From Bacteroidetes bacterium RIFCSPLOWO2_12_FULL_35_15 (GTDB lineage: Bacteria > Bacteroidota > Bacteroidia > 2-12-FULL-35-15), in NCBI GenBank assembly GCA_001769385.1, contig MEPB01000019.1, positions 248,001 to 312,000 on the forward strand: 64,000 nt of DNA, written 5' to 3'. Shown piece after piece: positions 26,570 through 35,226 of this stretch. The translations under genes were made by a program, and so were the position numbers. Below the pieces are notes generated by a model. That model saw nothing but the letters and a program-made list of their open reading frames with translations, was not told the origin of the DNA and searched no databases. Positions within the stretch are counted from its first letter, which is position 1, and each line of letters starts with the position of its first letter.

Positions 26570-26959
26570 ATGGAAACAGCACTTAAAATTACAAGAAACT
26601 GGAATGAATTAAAAACGGAACTTAAACAAAAATATCCGAACTTAACAGAAGCGGACCTGACTTATTCAGCCGGAAAAGAAGAGGAATTAATAACAAATCT
26701 TTCAAAAAAGATTGGTAAAACACCTGATGAGGTTAGCAACATGATTGAAGATTTACAATCAAAGACCATGGAAACCCCAAAAAGTGAAACAGGAAGTAAA
26801 CAACCGGAAAATAAACAACCGGAAAGTAAAATGCCGGAAAGTAAACAACCGGAAAGTAAAATGCCGGAAAATAAACAACCGGAAAGTAAATTGCCGGAAG
26901 ACAAACAACCAGAAGGCGAAAAAGAAGGTTCAAAAAATTGGTTAAATTTTGAAGATTAA
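26570..26959 (+). CDS. CsbD-like stress protein with C-terminal KQPES repeats
   Basis: 129 residues. Residues 1-60 match the CsbD-like family: RNWNELKTELKQKYPNLTEA, DLTYSAGKEEELITNLSKKI and KTPDEVSNMI. CsbD-like proteins are small hydrophilic general-stress proteins of unknown mechanism. Residues about 77-116 are eight copies of a 5-residue unit, alternating mainly KQPES and KMPES. Their DNA is a 15-base tandem repeat with few changes. Such a tail is absent from ordinary CsbD proteins and looks disordered. The protein ends SKNWLNFED. A strong terminator follows. Confidence 0.82.
   Translation: METALKITRNWNELKTELKQKYPNLTEADLTYSAGKEEELITNLSKKIGKTPDEVSNMIEDLQSKTMETPKSETGSKQPENKQPESKMPESKQPESKMPENKQPESKLPEDKQPEGEKEGSKNWLNFED
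26798..26917. repeat. 15-bp coding tandem repeat, eight units
   Basis: The unit AAACAACCGGAAAGT and close variants repeat eight times in frame, giving the KQPES/KMPES tail. Variants ATGCCGG and TTGCCGG alternate, so a 30-base higher-order unit is visible. Copy number may vary between strains. Confidence 0.85.
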
Positions 26960-26990
26960 TTTTTGGTCTGTTAAATTAAACTTCATAAAG

Positions 26991-27025
26991 GGAATTACTA
27001 TTAACAGTAGTAATTCCTTTTTTTT
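26991..27025 (+). terminator. Rho-independent terminator after the CsbD-like gene
   Basis: Perfect 10-bp stem GGAATTACTA / TAGTAATTCC with a 7-base loop, followed by eight T. Confidence 0.9.
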
Positions 27026-27096
27026 CGCTACGATTAAAAGCAAATTTTGTTCAAGTAATATACCTTTTAATTTAAGCTATAGATTTATTTATTTCA

Positions 27097-29208
27097 TTAC
27101 GATATTCTGCTCCAATTGGTTTTATTGCTAACCATCATGGAATAATGGTACGCAATAGTTGCATTTTCAGATTTTTCAAGATTCGGATCTTCTGATAATA
27201 ATTCTATAACAATGTTGCGTGCAGCATGAAGTATTTGTGAATCTTTTGCCAGATCGGCAATGTTTAAATCTAAAACTCCACTTTGCATGGTGCCGGCCAT
27301 ATCCCCCGGTCCGCGCAATTTCAGATCGACATCAGCAATTTCAAATCCATCATTTGTTCTGCACATGGTTTCCATTCGCAATTTACCATCACTGCTTAAT
27401 TTATGAGAGGTCATTAAAATACAATACGACTGTTCAGCACCCCTGCCAACACGTCCCCGCAATTGATGTAATTGTGATAACCCGAAACGTTCAGCACTTT
27501 CAATTACCATTACACTTGCATTCGGAACATTCACTCCTACTTCAATAACTGTTGTGGCAACCATTATATGTGTTTGGTGTTTCACAAATCGTTGCATCTC
27601 ATATTCTTTTACATCCGATTTTAATTGGCCATGAACAATACTAACCTGATATTTCGGTTGCGGAAATGCCCGCACTATACTTTCGTACCCATCCATCAGA
27701 TCTTTGTAATCCATTTTTTCAGACTCTTTGATTAAAGGATATACGATGTAAATTTGACGGTCCAAAGCAATTTGTTCACGCATAAAACCAAACACTCTGT
27801 CACGATGATTGTCGAAACGATGAATTGTCTGAATCGGTTTTCTTCCCGGGGGTAATTCATCGATCACACTCACATCGAGATCACCATAAAGGGTCATGGC
27901 CAATGTGCGTGGGATGGGAGTGGCGCTCATGATCAATACATGGGGCGATTGCGAATTTTTATTCCACATCTTTGCTCGCTGTGCCACACCAAAGCGATGT
28001 TGTTCATCAATCACTACAAAACCTATATTTTTAAATTGAACAACATCTTCTAACAAGGCATGAGTTCCAATTAAAATCTGCATTTCGCCATTTTGTAATT
28101 GTTCATGTATTGCTCTGCGTTCTTTCGTTTTTTTTGAACCGGTGAGCAATCCAACATTTATAGAAAGTGGTTTTAATAATTCAGAGATCGTTTCATAATG
28201 CTGGTTAGCCAGGATTTCAGTTGGGGCCATCAAACAGGCTTGAAATCCGTTATCCATAGCAATTAACATATTCATTAATGCCACCAATGTTTTTCCGCTG
28301 CCAACATCTCCTTGCAACAAACGATTCATTTGTTTGCCACTTCCCATATCCAAACGAATTTCTTTGATCACTCTTTTTTGTGCATTGGTTAATTCAAAAG
28401 GCAAATAGTTGTTGTAAAAAGTATTAAAATAATCACCCACTTTTGAAAACACAAATCCTCTGAACATTTTTTCTCGTAGGCCCTTTTGTTTTAAAAGTTT
28501 GAGCTGTATGAAAAATAATTCTTCAAATTTCAAACGGAACTCCGCTTTCTTCAGCATTTCAGGATTTTGAGGGAAATGAATTTGTCTGATAGCTTCTTCA
28601 CGGGAAATTAGCTGATAGCGTTCTTTTATAGTATTTGAAAGTGTTTCAGGAATATTGTTTTTAATTAAGGCGACCAGCGTTTTTTGCAAACGTGAAATAC
28701 CTTTAGTGTCTAAGCTTCTTGTTTTTAATTTATCCGTACTGTTGTAAATGGCTTGTAAGGCGCTTGCAAAGGTTGTATTTTCCTCGCTTACCAATTCAAT
28801 TTCAGGATGAGCAATATTAAATTTTCCATTGAATACACTTGGTTTTCCAAATATTATATATTCATTTGTAACATGTGGTTTTATTTTTTCAGATATCCAT
28901 TTTGCCCCCTGAAACCATACCAATTCAAGTCTTCCTGTTTCATCAGTGAATGTTGCAACAAATCGTTGAGCACGTTTCGCACCAACCATTTCTGTATGAG
29001 AAATTTTTCCGCGAAGCTGAACATAAGGGAGGTCAGCATTGATCTCTTTTACTTTATAAAATTTTGTCCGATCAACATAACGAAATGGATAATAGGTAAG
29101 TAAATTTGAATAGTTGAAAATGCGCAATTCTTTTTTCAGCAATTCAGCCTTTTGTGGGCCAACGCTTTTAAGGTATTCAATAGGTGTATTTAAAAAATTG
29201 CTCGACAT
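27097..29208 (-). CDS. recG: ATP-dependent DNA helicase RecG
   Basis: 703 residues, full length. The wedge (OB) domain occupies about 1-190. The helicase core follows: LLQGDVGSGKTLVALMNMLI (Walker A), APTEILANQHYE, VIDEQHRFGVAQRAKMW (DEQH box), ATPIPRTLAMTLYGDLDVS, then TTVIEVGVNVPNASVMVIE and QLHQLRGRVGRG (motifs V and VI). The C-terminal motif includes RGPGDMAGTMQSG. RecG is a cytoplasmic motor that reverses stalled forks and branch-migrates Holliday junctions. It has no operon partner downstream. The helical protein gene upstream on the same strand is separated by a terminator. Confidence 0.97.
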   Translation of the reverse strand: MSSNFLNTPIEYLKSVGPQKAELLKKELRIFNYSNLLTYYPFRYVDRTKFYKVKEINADLPYVQLRGKISHTEMVGAKRAQRFVATFTDETGRLELVWFQGAKWISEKIKPHVTNEYIIFGKPSVFNGKFNIAHPEIELVSEENTTFASALQAIYNSTDKLKTRSLDTKGISRLQKTLVALIKNNIPETLSNTIKERYQLISREEAIRQIHFPQNPEMLKKAEFRLKFEELFFIQLKLLKQKGLREKMFRGFVFSKVGDYFNTFYNNYLPFELTNAQKRVIKEIRLDMGSGKQMNRLLQGDVGSGKTLVALMNMLIAMDNGFQACLMAPTEILANQHYETISELLKPLSINVGLLTGSKKTKERRAIHEQLQNGEMQILIGTHALLEDVVQFKNIGFVVIDEQHRFGVAQRAKMWNKNSQSPHVLIMSATPIPRTLAMTLYGDLDVSVIDELPPGRKPIQTIHRFDNHRDRVFGFMREQIALDRQIYIVYPLIKESEKMDYKDLMDGYESIVRAFPQPKYQVSIVHGQLKSDVKEYEMQRFVKHQTHIMVATTVIEVGVNVPNASVMVIESAERFGLSQLHQLRGRVGRGAEQSYCILMTSHKLSSDGKLRMETMCRTNDGFEIADVDLKLRGPGDMAGTMQSGVLDLNIADLAKDSQILHAARNIVIELLSEDPNLEKSENATIAYHYSMMVSNKTNWSRIS

Positions 29209-29236
29209 AGATTGTCGCGAATTTACAGATAAATTT

Positions 29237-29261
29237 AAAAAGGCTTCCCAAATGAGAAGCC
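29237..29261 (-). terminator. Terminator of the helical-protein gene (minus strand)
   Basis: On the minus strand GGCTTC pairs with GAAGCC across an 8-base loop, followed by five T. It lies between the 501-residue gene and recG and separates their transcripts. Confidence 0.75.
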
Positions 29262-29296
29262 TCTTTATTTATAATAAAATATAAATGTGAATGAAA

Positions 29297-30802
29297 TTAC
29301 TTTAAAGGAATCTCAAAATAGTCAGTCATATCATCAATCAGCCTCCGAACTTGTTTAAGATTATCATTTTCCTGGGTTTTCTTTAATACTCCCTGAAGTT
29401 TCTCAATATATTGTTTACGATGTGTACTTAGCCATTGTGAGGTGTAATAAACTGATTTAATTGATAAATCATTTTCTACATTTTTGCTGGTGCCGGCAGT
29501 TAATTTTTCATAACGTTTATAACATTCCTGAACTCCTTCATGATCATTCAAAAAGAAATAACCTAAAATGAGTGTTCCGAACAACGAATCGTACAATCTC
29601 TGGAAAGCAATCTGCTGAAAGTTGACCAGTAAAAATTCTATTTTTTCAATTGCTTGTTTTATTTCTTGTTTTGTTCCCAGCAGCAAAAAGCAGCAATAAA
29701 TGTTATTCAAATTAATAAAACGCACATATAAGCCATCGTTCCAAATTGGTTTTGCAATTATTTCTTCACACTTTTTTTTGTAATAGGCAATATGAGATTT
29801 TACATCTTTCGGTAAATTTTCATTGTAATCTTTTCGATAACCATGGCAATAAGTGGTCAGAAAATAACTAGCCTGTATGCTTATATAAACTATTTCAGGT
29901 GTGTTTACATAATTTTTCCAAAAGCGAAGAGGTTCACGTTGTTTTATCAGGAATGCTGCTTCCTTTTGCAATTCGTCATTTTCTAAGGAACTGATAAGAT
30001 GTTTTAATTTTAAATAATCAATATTCAATTGAATATCATCGGAAAAAGAAAAGATAACAAAACTGTTTTTTTCCAGATCATCCAGCAGATGCAATATCTC
30101 ATCGAATACTTCTTTACTGTAAAAACGATCATCATTTAAATAATTTAAAGTGTGACAATATGCAAATCGACTAAGCATTTGAATGCTCCATGATTTGTTA
30201 TCGCGGTATAAATCATAAAAACGAAGATGTTCTTCCATTTCTTTATTTGAAAGTTCGCTTTTTCCTTTAAAATTAAGGTTTTTGCGCATGTACAAATAAA
30301 TCTGGTTGATGATGTGCTCGTTTTTTAATAATTCACTAATACGCTCATGGTATTTAATTGCATTGTTTTTATTTTCAGTAATAAATGATTGTTGAGCAAA
30401 GTATTTAAGAACAGCTGTGGCAGTTGGAAAGTCTTCCACTTTTTCAGCAATATCCAATAAAATTTCGGCTGTCTCATTGGCTTTTTTTAACTCCCCGTTA
30501 TTTACTGCTTGTTCAATAATAGAGATGTTATGCATTAAATATGAAGGATAGTTACGACTTAAATAGGAGGTTAATCGGAATGTATAATGAACTAATTGAA
30601 AAAACTTTTTTTTGCATTTTTCATCATTTGTTCCATAAACTGACTTGCACAATGCATCTGATTCTTTCTGTGCCCAATTATCCTTACGGATTTGTGTAAC
30701 AAGCTTAAAAGATAATTCTGCATTGTTTACTTTCAAATGATTTTTGAATTCATCGAAATGAAAATTATCGAGCAGTAATATTACTTTTTGAATACTTAAC
30801 AT
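29297..30802 (-). CDS. Conserved helical protein of unknown function
   Basis: 501 residues, no signal peptide or membrane helix. It is rich in Leu, Tyr, Lys and Asn and is predicted all-helical. Helix pairs such as NGELKKANETAEILLDIAEK, NAIKYHERISELL and DDHLGVQ-like pairs near the C terminus (NDHEGVQECYKRYEKL) are consistent with degenerate TPR or similar repeats. The N terminus (VILLLDNFHFDEFKNHLKVN) recalls large cytoplasmic proteins seen in Bacteroidota that have no assigned function. I cannot name a domain. It is monocistronic, with a terminator after it. Confidence 0.7.
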   Translation of the reverse strand: MLSIQKVILLLDNFHFDEFKNHLKVNNAELSFKLVTQIRKDNWAQKESDALCKSVYGTNDEKCKKKFFQLVHYTFRLTSYLSRNYPSYLMHNISIIEQAVNNGELKKANETAEILLDIAEKVEDFPTATAVLKYFAQQSFITENKNNAIKYHERISELLKNEHIINQIYLYMRKNLNFKGKSELSNKEMEEHLRFYDLYRDNKSWSIQMLSRFAYCHTLNYLNDDRFYSKEVFDEILHLLDDLEKNSFVIFSFSDDIQLNIDYLKLKHLISSLENDELQKEAAFLIKQREPLRFWKNYVNTPEIVYISIQASYFLTTYCHGYRKDYNENLPKDVKSHIAYYKKKCEEIIAKPIWNDGLYVRFINLNNIYCCFLLLGTKQEIKQAIEKIEFLLVNFQQIAFQRLYDSLFGTLILGYFFLNDHEGVQECYKRYEKLTAGTSKNVENDLSIKSVYYTSQWLSTHRKQYIEKLQGVLKKTQENDNLKQVRRLIDDMTDYFEIPLK

Positions 30803-31035
30803 TCTATTTATTTCTGCTCTAAAGTATTTAAAATTATTGTAATTAAAAATCCTTTTTCTGATTTTTTGATCGAAGCAGGAGGAAAAATAAAAAACAATTT
30901 ACAAGAGTAGCAGCCTATTTGGATTTTAATGCGGTAGTTTAAGTAAAAAAAATGTCTGATTAAGTCCCGGATGAAAGACTTTTAATAACTCTATTTCGGA
31001 TTTAAATTTGTTTAAATATTTAACCTCTCATAAAA

Positions 31036-32412
31036 ATGACAAAATTAAAAACGTTTTACTCAGCACTCTTTTTTCTTACTGTAATCCTAAAGGCCCAAGC
31101 CTTTCAAATTGGAACAACTGTAATAACTTATTCCGATCCTGCACGAAGCAATAGAAGTATTCAGACAGAAATTTATTATCCTGCTGCTACAGCAGGTTCA
31201 AATGTTGCAGTTTCTGCAGGTACATTTCCAATAATTGTTTTTGGACATGGTTTTATGATGGCATGGAGTGCCTATCAAAATATTTGGGAAGATCTTGTTC
31301 CTCAAGGATACATTGTTATTTTTCCTACTACGGAAGGAAGTATCTCTCCGAATCATGCTAATTTTGGTGCTGATCTGGCATTTCTCGTAACGAAACTCCA
31401 ATCAGAAAGCGCAAATAATGCTTCATCCCCATTTTTCAACCATATAAATTCTAAGTCAGCAATCATGGGGCATTCAATGGGTGCCGGAAGCGCCTTTTTA
31501 GCTGCAAAAAATAATACTGCCATTACCACCATGATAACTTTAGCTGCAGCCAATACGACACCCTCCTCAATTACAGCGGCTCAAAATGTTACTGTTCCAA
31601 ATTTGGTTTTTTCAGGCGCTAATGATTGTGTGGCTCCAGCACCGGCAAATCAGGTGAAAATGTATGATTCACTTGCTTCGGCATGTAAAACGTATATAAG
31701 TATTAAAGGTGGCGCTCATTGCGAGTTTGCGAATTCTAATACAAACTGCTCCTTCGGACAATCAACCTGTTCTCCTGCACCTACCATTACACGTACCCAG
31801 CAACAAGATGCCGTTTCTGATTTTTTAAAATTATGGCTTGAATATTATTTAAAAGAAAATTGTAATGCATGGAATGTATTTAATGATTCATTAGCTCTTT
31901 CAACACGAATTACACATAATCAATCGTGTTCTATCTCAAATCCGTTGATCAATCAATCGGGTGCTGTGTTAAATTCTACTGCTGCTTCCACTTATCAATG
32001 GTATTTAAATGGAAGTCCGATAAGTGGTGCTACTTCTCAGAATTATACTGCAACTCAATCGGGGATCTATTATGTTCAGGTTACCTATATTAATAATTGT
32101 CCTTATCCTTCCAATTCTATTAATATAACAGCTACCGGAATTATGATAAGTTCATTTACAAATGGATTGAAAATTTACCCTAATCCTGCAATAAACAGTA
32201 TCACGGTTGATTTCTCGACAAAAACGGATGTTCAAGTGAATGTGAAGTGTGTAAATATAGCAGGACAGGTTATCTTTGAAAATAGTATGGCGGCACAAGC
32301 GAATGAAGATAGATCTCACACATTTTTTATTTCTGATATGAAACCCGGAGTTTATTTTGTGGAAGTAAGTTCTAAAGATTTTAGATATACCGGAAAAATA
32401 ATAAAACAATAA
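31036..32412 (+). CDS. Secreted alpha/beta hydrolase with Ig-like and T9SS sorting domains
   Basis: 458 residues. A signal peptide (FYSALFFLTVILKAQA) is followed by an alpha/beta hydrolase domain at about 25-280: oxyanion region VFGHGFMMAWS, nucleophile GHSMGAGS (Ser near 146), acid in SGANDCVAP and His in GGAHCEF. The fold is closest to the chlorophyllase, PAF acetylhydrolase or dienelactone-hydrolase-like group; substrate unknown. Residues about 305-365 form an Ig-like domain (STYQWYLNGSPISGATSQNY). The last about 75 residues are a T9SS type A sorting domain (GLKIYPNPAINSITVDF, PGVYFVEV). TAAATTTG at 31003-31010 fits the -7 consensus. It is a single-gene unit. Confidence 0.85.
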   Translation: MTKLKTFYSALFFLTVILKAQAFQIGTTVITYSDPARSNRSIQTEIYYPAATAGSNVAVSAGTFPIIVFGHGFMMAWSAYQNIWEDLVPQGYIVIFPTTEGSISPNHANFGADLAFLVTKLQSESANNASSPFFNHINSKSAIMGHSMGAGSAFLAAKNNTAITTMITLAAANTTPSSITAAQNVTVPNLVFSGANDCVAPAPANQVKMYDSLASACKTYISIKGGAHCEFANSNTNCSFGQSTCSPAPTITRTQQQDAVSDFLKLWLEYYLKENCNAWNVFNDSLALSTRITHNQSCSISNPLINQSGAVLNSTAASTYQWYLNGSPISGATSQNYTATQSGIYYVQVTYINNCPYPSNSINITATGIMISSFTNGLKIYPNPAINSITVDFSTKTDVQVNVKCVNIAGQVIFENSMAAQANEDRSHTFFISDMKPGVYFVEVSSKDFRYTGKIIKQ

Positions 32413-32460
32413 TTTTTTGTTGGGTGAATCGCCCGTTTTTCAATTGAATTAAGGGCTTTT

Positions 32461-33141
32461 CTATTTTTCTAAACGCCAATCAATTGGTTGGATTCCTTGA
32501 TGTTCTAGTAATTTATTTGTTTTTGAAAAATGTTTGCATCCAAAAAAAGCTCCACGTGCCAATGGCGAAGGGTGAGCTGCTTTTAAAATAAAATGCTTGT
32601 TATGGTCTATCAGCGCTTCTTTTGTTTGAGCATAATTCCCCCACAATAAAAAGATAACACCTTTTTTATTATCTGAAATGGCTTTAATAACAGCATCAGT
32701 AAAAGTTTCCCAGCCTTTTTTTTGATGTGAACCGGGTGTATTTGCTCTGACCGTTAAGGTTGCATTTAACAATAATATTCCTTGATCTGCCCAGGATTCA
32801 AGATTTCCGGTATGCGAAATTGGAATGCCCAAATCAGAATTTAATTCTTTGAAAATATTTTTAAGAGAGGGTGGATTGGAAACCCCGAGGCTCACAGAAA
32901 AACATAATCCATTTGCTTGTCCCGGACCATGGTAAGGGTCCTGTCCTATAATGACCACCTTAACTTTTTCAAAAGGAGTATGATTAAAAGCGGAAAATAT
33001 TAAGCTCCCGACAGGGTAAACAATATGTTTTTGTTTCTCATCGACAAGAAATTTTTTAAGGTTTAGGAAATAAGGCGAAGAAAATTCATTCTTTAATACC
33101 TCTTTCCAGCTGGGATGAATAGTAATGTTTGCTGTGTTCAT
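32461..33141 (-). CDS. ung: Uracil-DNA glycosylase (family 1)
   Basis: 226 residues, full length. The water-activating motif is GQDPYHGPGQANGLCFSV (Asp near residue 70). The substrate pocket motif LLLNATLTVRANTPGSHQ and the C-terminal HPSPLARGAFFG (intercalation loop) are also present. It removes uracil from DNA in base-excision repair in the cytoplasm. It is convergent with the T9SS hydrolase gene and overlaps no other gene. Upstream begins the divergent micro-lipoprotein promoter region. Confidence 0.97.
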   Translation of the reverse strand: MNTANITIHPSWKEVLKNEFSSPYFLNLKKFLVDEKQKHIVYPVGSLIFSAFNHTPFEKVKVVIIGQDPYHGPGQANGLCFSVSLGVSNPPSLKNIFKELNSDLGIPISHTGNLESWADQGILLLNATLTVRANTPGSHQKKGWETFTDAVIKAISDNKKGVIFLLWGNYAQTKEALIDHNKHFILKAAHPSPLARGAFFGCKHFSKTNKLLEHQGIQPIDWRLEK

Positions 33142-33216
33142 AGAATAAAATATTCGATAAAAGTACTAGGATTAACACGGATTACGATAAATGTGTAAAA
33201 AATATTTTCTATAAGG

Positions 33217-33247
33217 TTTGCATAATTGCAGAATTGTCATAACTTTG
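33217..33247 (+). promoter_or_regulatory. Consensus promoter for the micro-lipoprotein genes
   Basis: TTTG at 33217-33220 and TAACTTTG at 33240-33247 are separated by exactly 19 bases, a full match to TTTG-N19-TAnnTTTG. It lies 49 bases before the ATG at 33297. Confidence 0.75.
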
Positions 33248-33296
33248 CCATTCAATTATGAGATTATCCATTAAAAACAATCTTACTCTGACTCAC

Positions 33297-33449
33297 ATGA
33301 AAAAGTTTTTTGTAATTGTTGCATCTGTTCTTTTTGTAAGTGCTATCATTACTTCTTGTAGAAGTCATGAGCGTTGTGCTGCTTATGGGAAAATAAATAA
33401 AATAGACACCGGAAAATCTCATACCGACAAAACAGAAAAATCAATTTAA
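33297..33449 (+). CDS. Micro-lipoprotein, first of a tandem pair
   Basis: 50 residues from the ATG at 33297 (the frame is open from 33258). The signal (KKFFVIVASVLFVSAIITSC) has a lipobox-like end with Cys near residue 21. The short mature part has RCAAYGKINK and DTGKSHTDKTEKSI. It is a paralog of the next ORF: both share SC-x4-RC-x-AY-x-K and TGKS. The mature part is too small for a catalytic domain, and the two Cys (one lipidated) are conserved. A full consensus promoter lies upstream. Function is unknown. Confidence 0.65.
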   Translation: MKKFFVIVASVLFVSAIITSCRSHERCAAYGKINKIDTGKSHTDKTEKSI

Positions 33450-33474
33450 TTTTAATCTTTTATACTCCTTTTCG

Positions 33475-33603
33475 ATGAAAAAACTATTTATCGTGGTATC
33501 TCTTTTTGCTTTTTTTATTTCAGTTTTAAGCTCTTGTAAAGCTTCATCTCGTTGTCAGGCTTATTCTAAAGTGGATAAGGTACAAACCGGCAAATCAATC
33601 TAA
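33475..33603 (+). CDS. Micro-lipoprotein, second of a tandem pair
   Basis: 42 residues: ATG at 33475, TAA at 33601-33603. The signal (KKLFIVVSLFAFFISVLSSC) ends with Cys 21, followed by KASSRCQAYSKVDK and QTGKSI. It aligns with the preceding gene over the mature part, so the pair arose by tandem duplication. It is shorter than many gene finders accept. It starts 25 bases after its twin and is followed 13 bases later by ytxJ, so all three may be one operon. Confidence 0.65.
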   Translation: MKKLFIVVSLFAFFISVLSSCKASSRCQAYSKVDKVQTGKSI

Positions 33604-33616
33604 AAGTTTAGTTAGT

Positions 33617-33970
33617 ATGGAATGGTTAAATCTTACATCTGAAAATCAGTTGAAGGAAATAAACCAAAGATCTTTCGATCCCCGGTTTTTGGGTGTGTTA
33701 CTATTTAAACATAGTACACGTTGTTCAATAAGCTCATCGGCCCTTAACCGGTTGGAACGTAATTGGAAATTTTCAAGTGAAACCCTTCCTTCCTATTATT
33801 TAGATCTGATAAATTATCGACAGTTATCCCAAAAAATTGCCGAAACATATCTTATTCAACATGAGTCCCCTCAGGTTTTAATAATAAAAAACGGGAAGTG
33901 TATTTATTCAACTTCCCATTCTGATATTAATGTTGATGACATTATTTCAACAATACAAATTAATAATTAA
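33617..33970 (+). CDS. ytxJ: Bacillithiol system protein YtxJ-like (thioredoxin fold)
   Basis: 117 residues. FKHSTRCSISSSALNRLERN is the YtxJ signature with a single active-site Cys. YLDLINYRQLSQKIAETY and QHESPQVLIIKNGKCIYSTS follow (cis-Pro region and terminal strand). YtxJ is a monothiol thioredoxin-like protein proposed to act in the bacillithiol redox system; Bacteroidota commonly make bacillithiol. It is cytoplasmic. It follows the micro-lipoproteins and overlaps the osmC-like gene at its 3' end by 11 bases, tail to tail. Confidence 0.9.
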   Translation: MEWLNLTSENQLKEINQRSFDPRFLGVLLFKHSTRCSISSSALNRLERNWKFSSETLPSYYLDLINYRQLSQKIAETYLIQHESPQVLIIKNGKCIYSTSHSDINVDDIISTIQINN

Positions 33971-34364
33971 AAATTACTGTTTGCTTTAATTCGGAGCTTA
34001 AACTTTTTGCCACAGGGCAAGTATATGCTGTATGTTCCAATAATTGTTTGTCCTTATCTGAATAATTGTTTTTTGGAAATGAAAATTCTACAATTATTTC
34101 ACTAACACGTCTTGGGTTAGATTCCATTATTTTAGTGATCTCAATTTGGGTGTTATCCATATTTATTGAATGACGTTGAGCTACAATTCCCATTACAGTT
34201 AACATGCAACAACCCAATGATGTTGCTAAAAGGTCGGTTGGAGAAAAAGCTTCTCCTTTGCCATTATTATCTATCGGTGCGTCTGTAATAATGCTGTTCC
34301 CTGAATGTAAATGAACAGCCTCTGTACGAAGATTTCCTGCATAAATAATTTTAGAAGTTTTCAT
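33960..34364 (-). CDS. OsmC family protein
   Basis: 134 residues. The family is recognised from AFSPTDLLATSLGCCMLTVM (first active Cys) and HTAYTCPVAKSLSSEL (second active Cys), with a helical centre MGIVAQRHSI. OsmC/Ohr proteins reduce organic hydroperoxides with two Cys thiols; which subfamily this belongs to is not clear. It is cytoplasmic. Its 3' end overlaps ytxJ by 11 bases; both are thiol-related, which may be coincidence. It diverges from the protein at 34425. Confidence 0.9.
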   Translation of the reverse strand: MKTSKIIYAGNLRTEAVHLHSGNSIITDAPIDNNGKGEAFSPTDLLATSLGCCMLTVMGIVAQRHSINMDNTQIEITKIMESNPRRVSEIIVEFSFPKNNYSDKDKQLLEHTAYTCPVAKSLSSELKQTVIFNY

Positions 34365-34395
34365 AAAGTAATTTTTTAAATTGTGTTATAATGAT

Positions 34396-34414
34396 TATAT
34401 TTGTAAGTACAAAT
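34396..34414 (+). promoter_or_regulatory. -7 element with an overlapping palindrome
   Basis: TATATTTG at 34396-34403 matches TAnnTTTG. It overlaps the inverted repeat ATTTGTA-AG-TACAAAT at 34399-34414, which reads like an operator. It lies between two divergent genes, osmC-like and 34425. Confidence 0.45.
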
Positions 34415-34424
34415 GTAACAGGTA

Positions 34425-35204
34425 ATGTTTAAGAATAGTTTCGTTTTTATTTTTCTTGCAATTTTTTCTTTTGAAGTTGGAGCACAAGAGTTAAAAGATG
34501 ATTTAACTCGTTTGCAAAGTGGTGAAGATATAAATGTTTTATATAGAAACGAAGCTAGTTTTGGGATTTTTGCTCATTCTGCAGGTGGTTTTGGACTTGC
34601 ATACCGAAGAGCACAACATGTTACCGGAAAACGTAAACGTATGTTTGAACTGGAAGCCCAGAATTTCAAACATCCCAAGGAAATAAAAAGTGTTAATCAA
34701 AATGTTCCAAATGCAAAAGGATATACTTACGGAAAATTAAATTCTATTTTAATTATTCGCCCGGGTGTTGGTTATCAAAATGTGATCTATCAGAAAAGTG
34801 ATAAAAAAAGTGTAGAAATTCGAGTTTCCTATTTTTTAGGTGCAACCCTGGCCTTTGCAAAACCTGTTTATCTTGAAGTTGACCATACTAATTCTTCTTC
34901 TAACGGTCCCGTTATTACAACAGAAAGATACGTTCCCGGGTCATATAACGATACAATAGATAATGTGTTAGGTAAAGCCTCTTTTTTTAAAGGAATGGAA
35001 AAAACAAAAATATACCCTGCAGCGTATGCAAAATTAGCATTGAGTTTTGAATATGCCGATCGTTATAATGGAGTTAAAGCAATAGAAACAGGAGTTGTTG
35101 CTGATGTATATCCTTACGCTATCCCTATGATGGCCTATAATAAAAAACAGGAAGTTTTGATTTCTTTATATATCAAATTTGTTTGGGGGAAAAAGTGGTT
35201 TTAA
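34425..35204 (+). CDS. Conserved outer-membrane-like protein of unknown function
   Basis: 259 residues with a signal peptide (FVFIFLAIFSFEVGAQ). The mature protein has alternating beta strands with aromatic ends: EASFGIFAHSAGGFGLAYRR, RMFELEAQNFKHPKEIKS, VEIRVSYFLGATLAFAKP and ISLYIKFVWGKKWF, consistent with an outer-membrane barrel. RLQSGEDINVLYRNEASFG near residues 24-45 recalls a conserved Bacteroidota protein of unknown role. lipA starts 22 bases after its stop, so the two are likely co-transcribed, although no functional link is known. The promoter overlaps a palindrome. Confidence 0.7.
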   Translation: MFKNSFVFIFLAIFSFEVGAQELKDDLTRLQSGEDINVLYRNEASFGIFAHSAGGFGLAYRRAQHVTGKRKRMFELEAQNFKHPKEIKSVNQNVPNAKGYTYGKLNSILIIRPGVGYQNVIYQKSDKKSVEIRVSYFLGATLAFAKPVYLEVDHTNSSSNGPVITTERYVPGSYNDTIDNVLGKASFFKGMEKTKIYPAAYAKLALSFEYADRYNGVKAIETGVVADVYPYAIPMMAYNKKQEVLISLYIKFVWGKKWF

Positions 35205-35226
35205 TAATTAGGATTGATAATTAAGA

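Noticed and set aside
26662-26933. Minus-strand repeat-rich frames (GCLLSGILLSG type)
   Set aside because: They are mirror images of the KQPES repeats of the CsbD-like gene.
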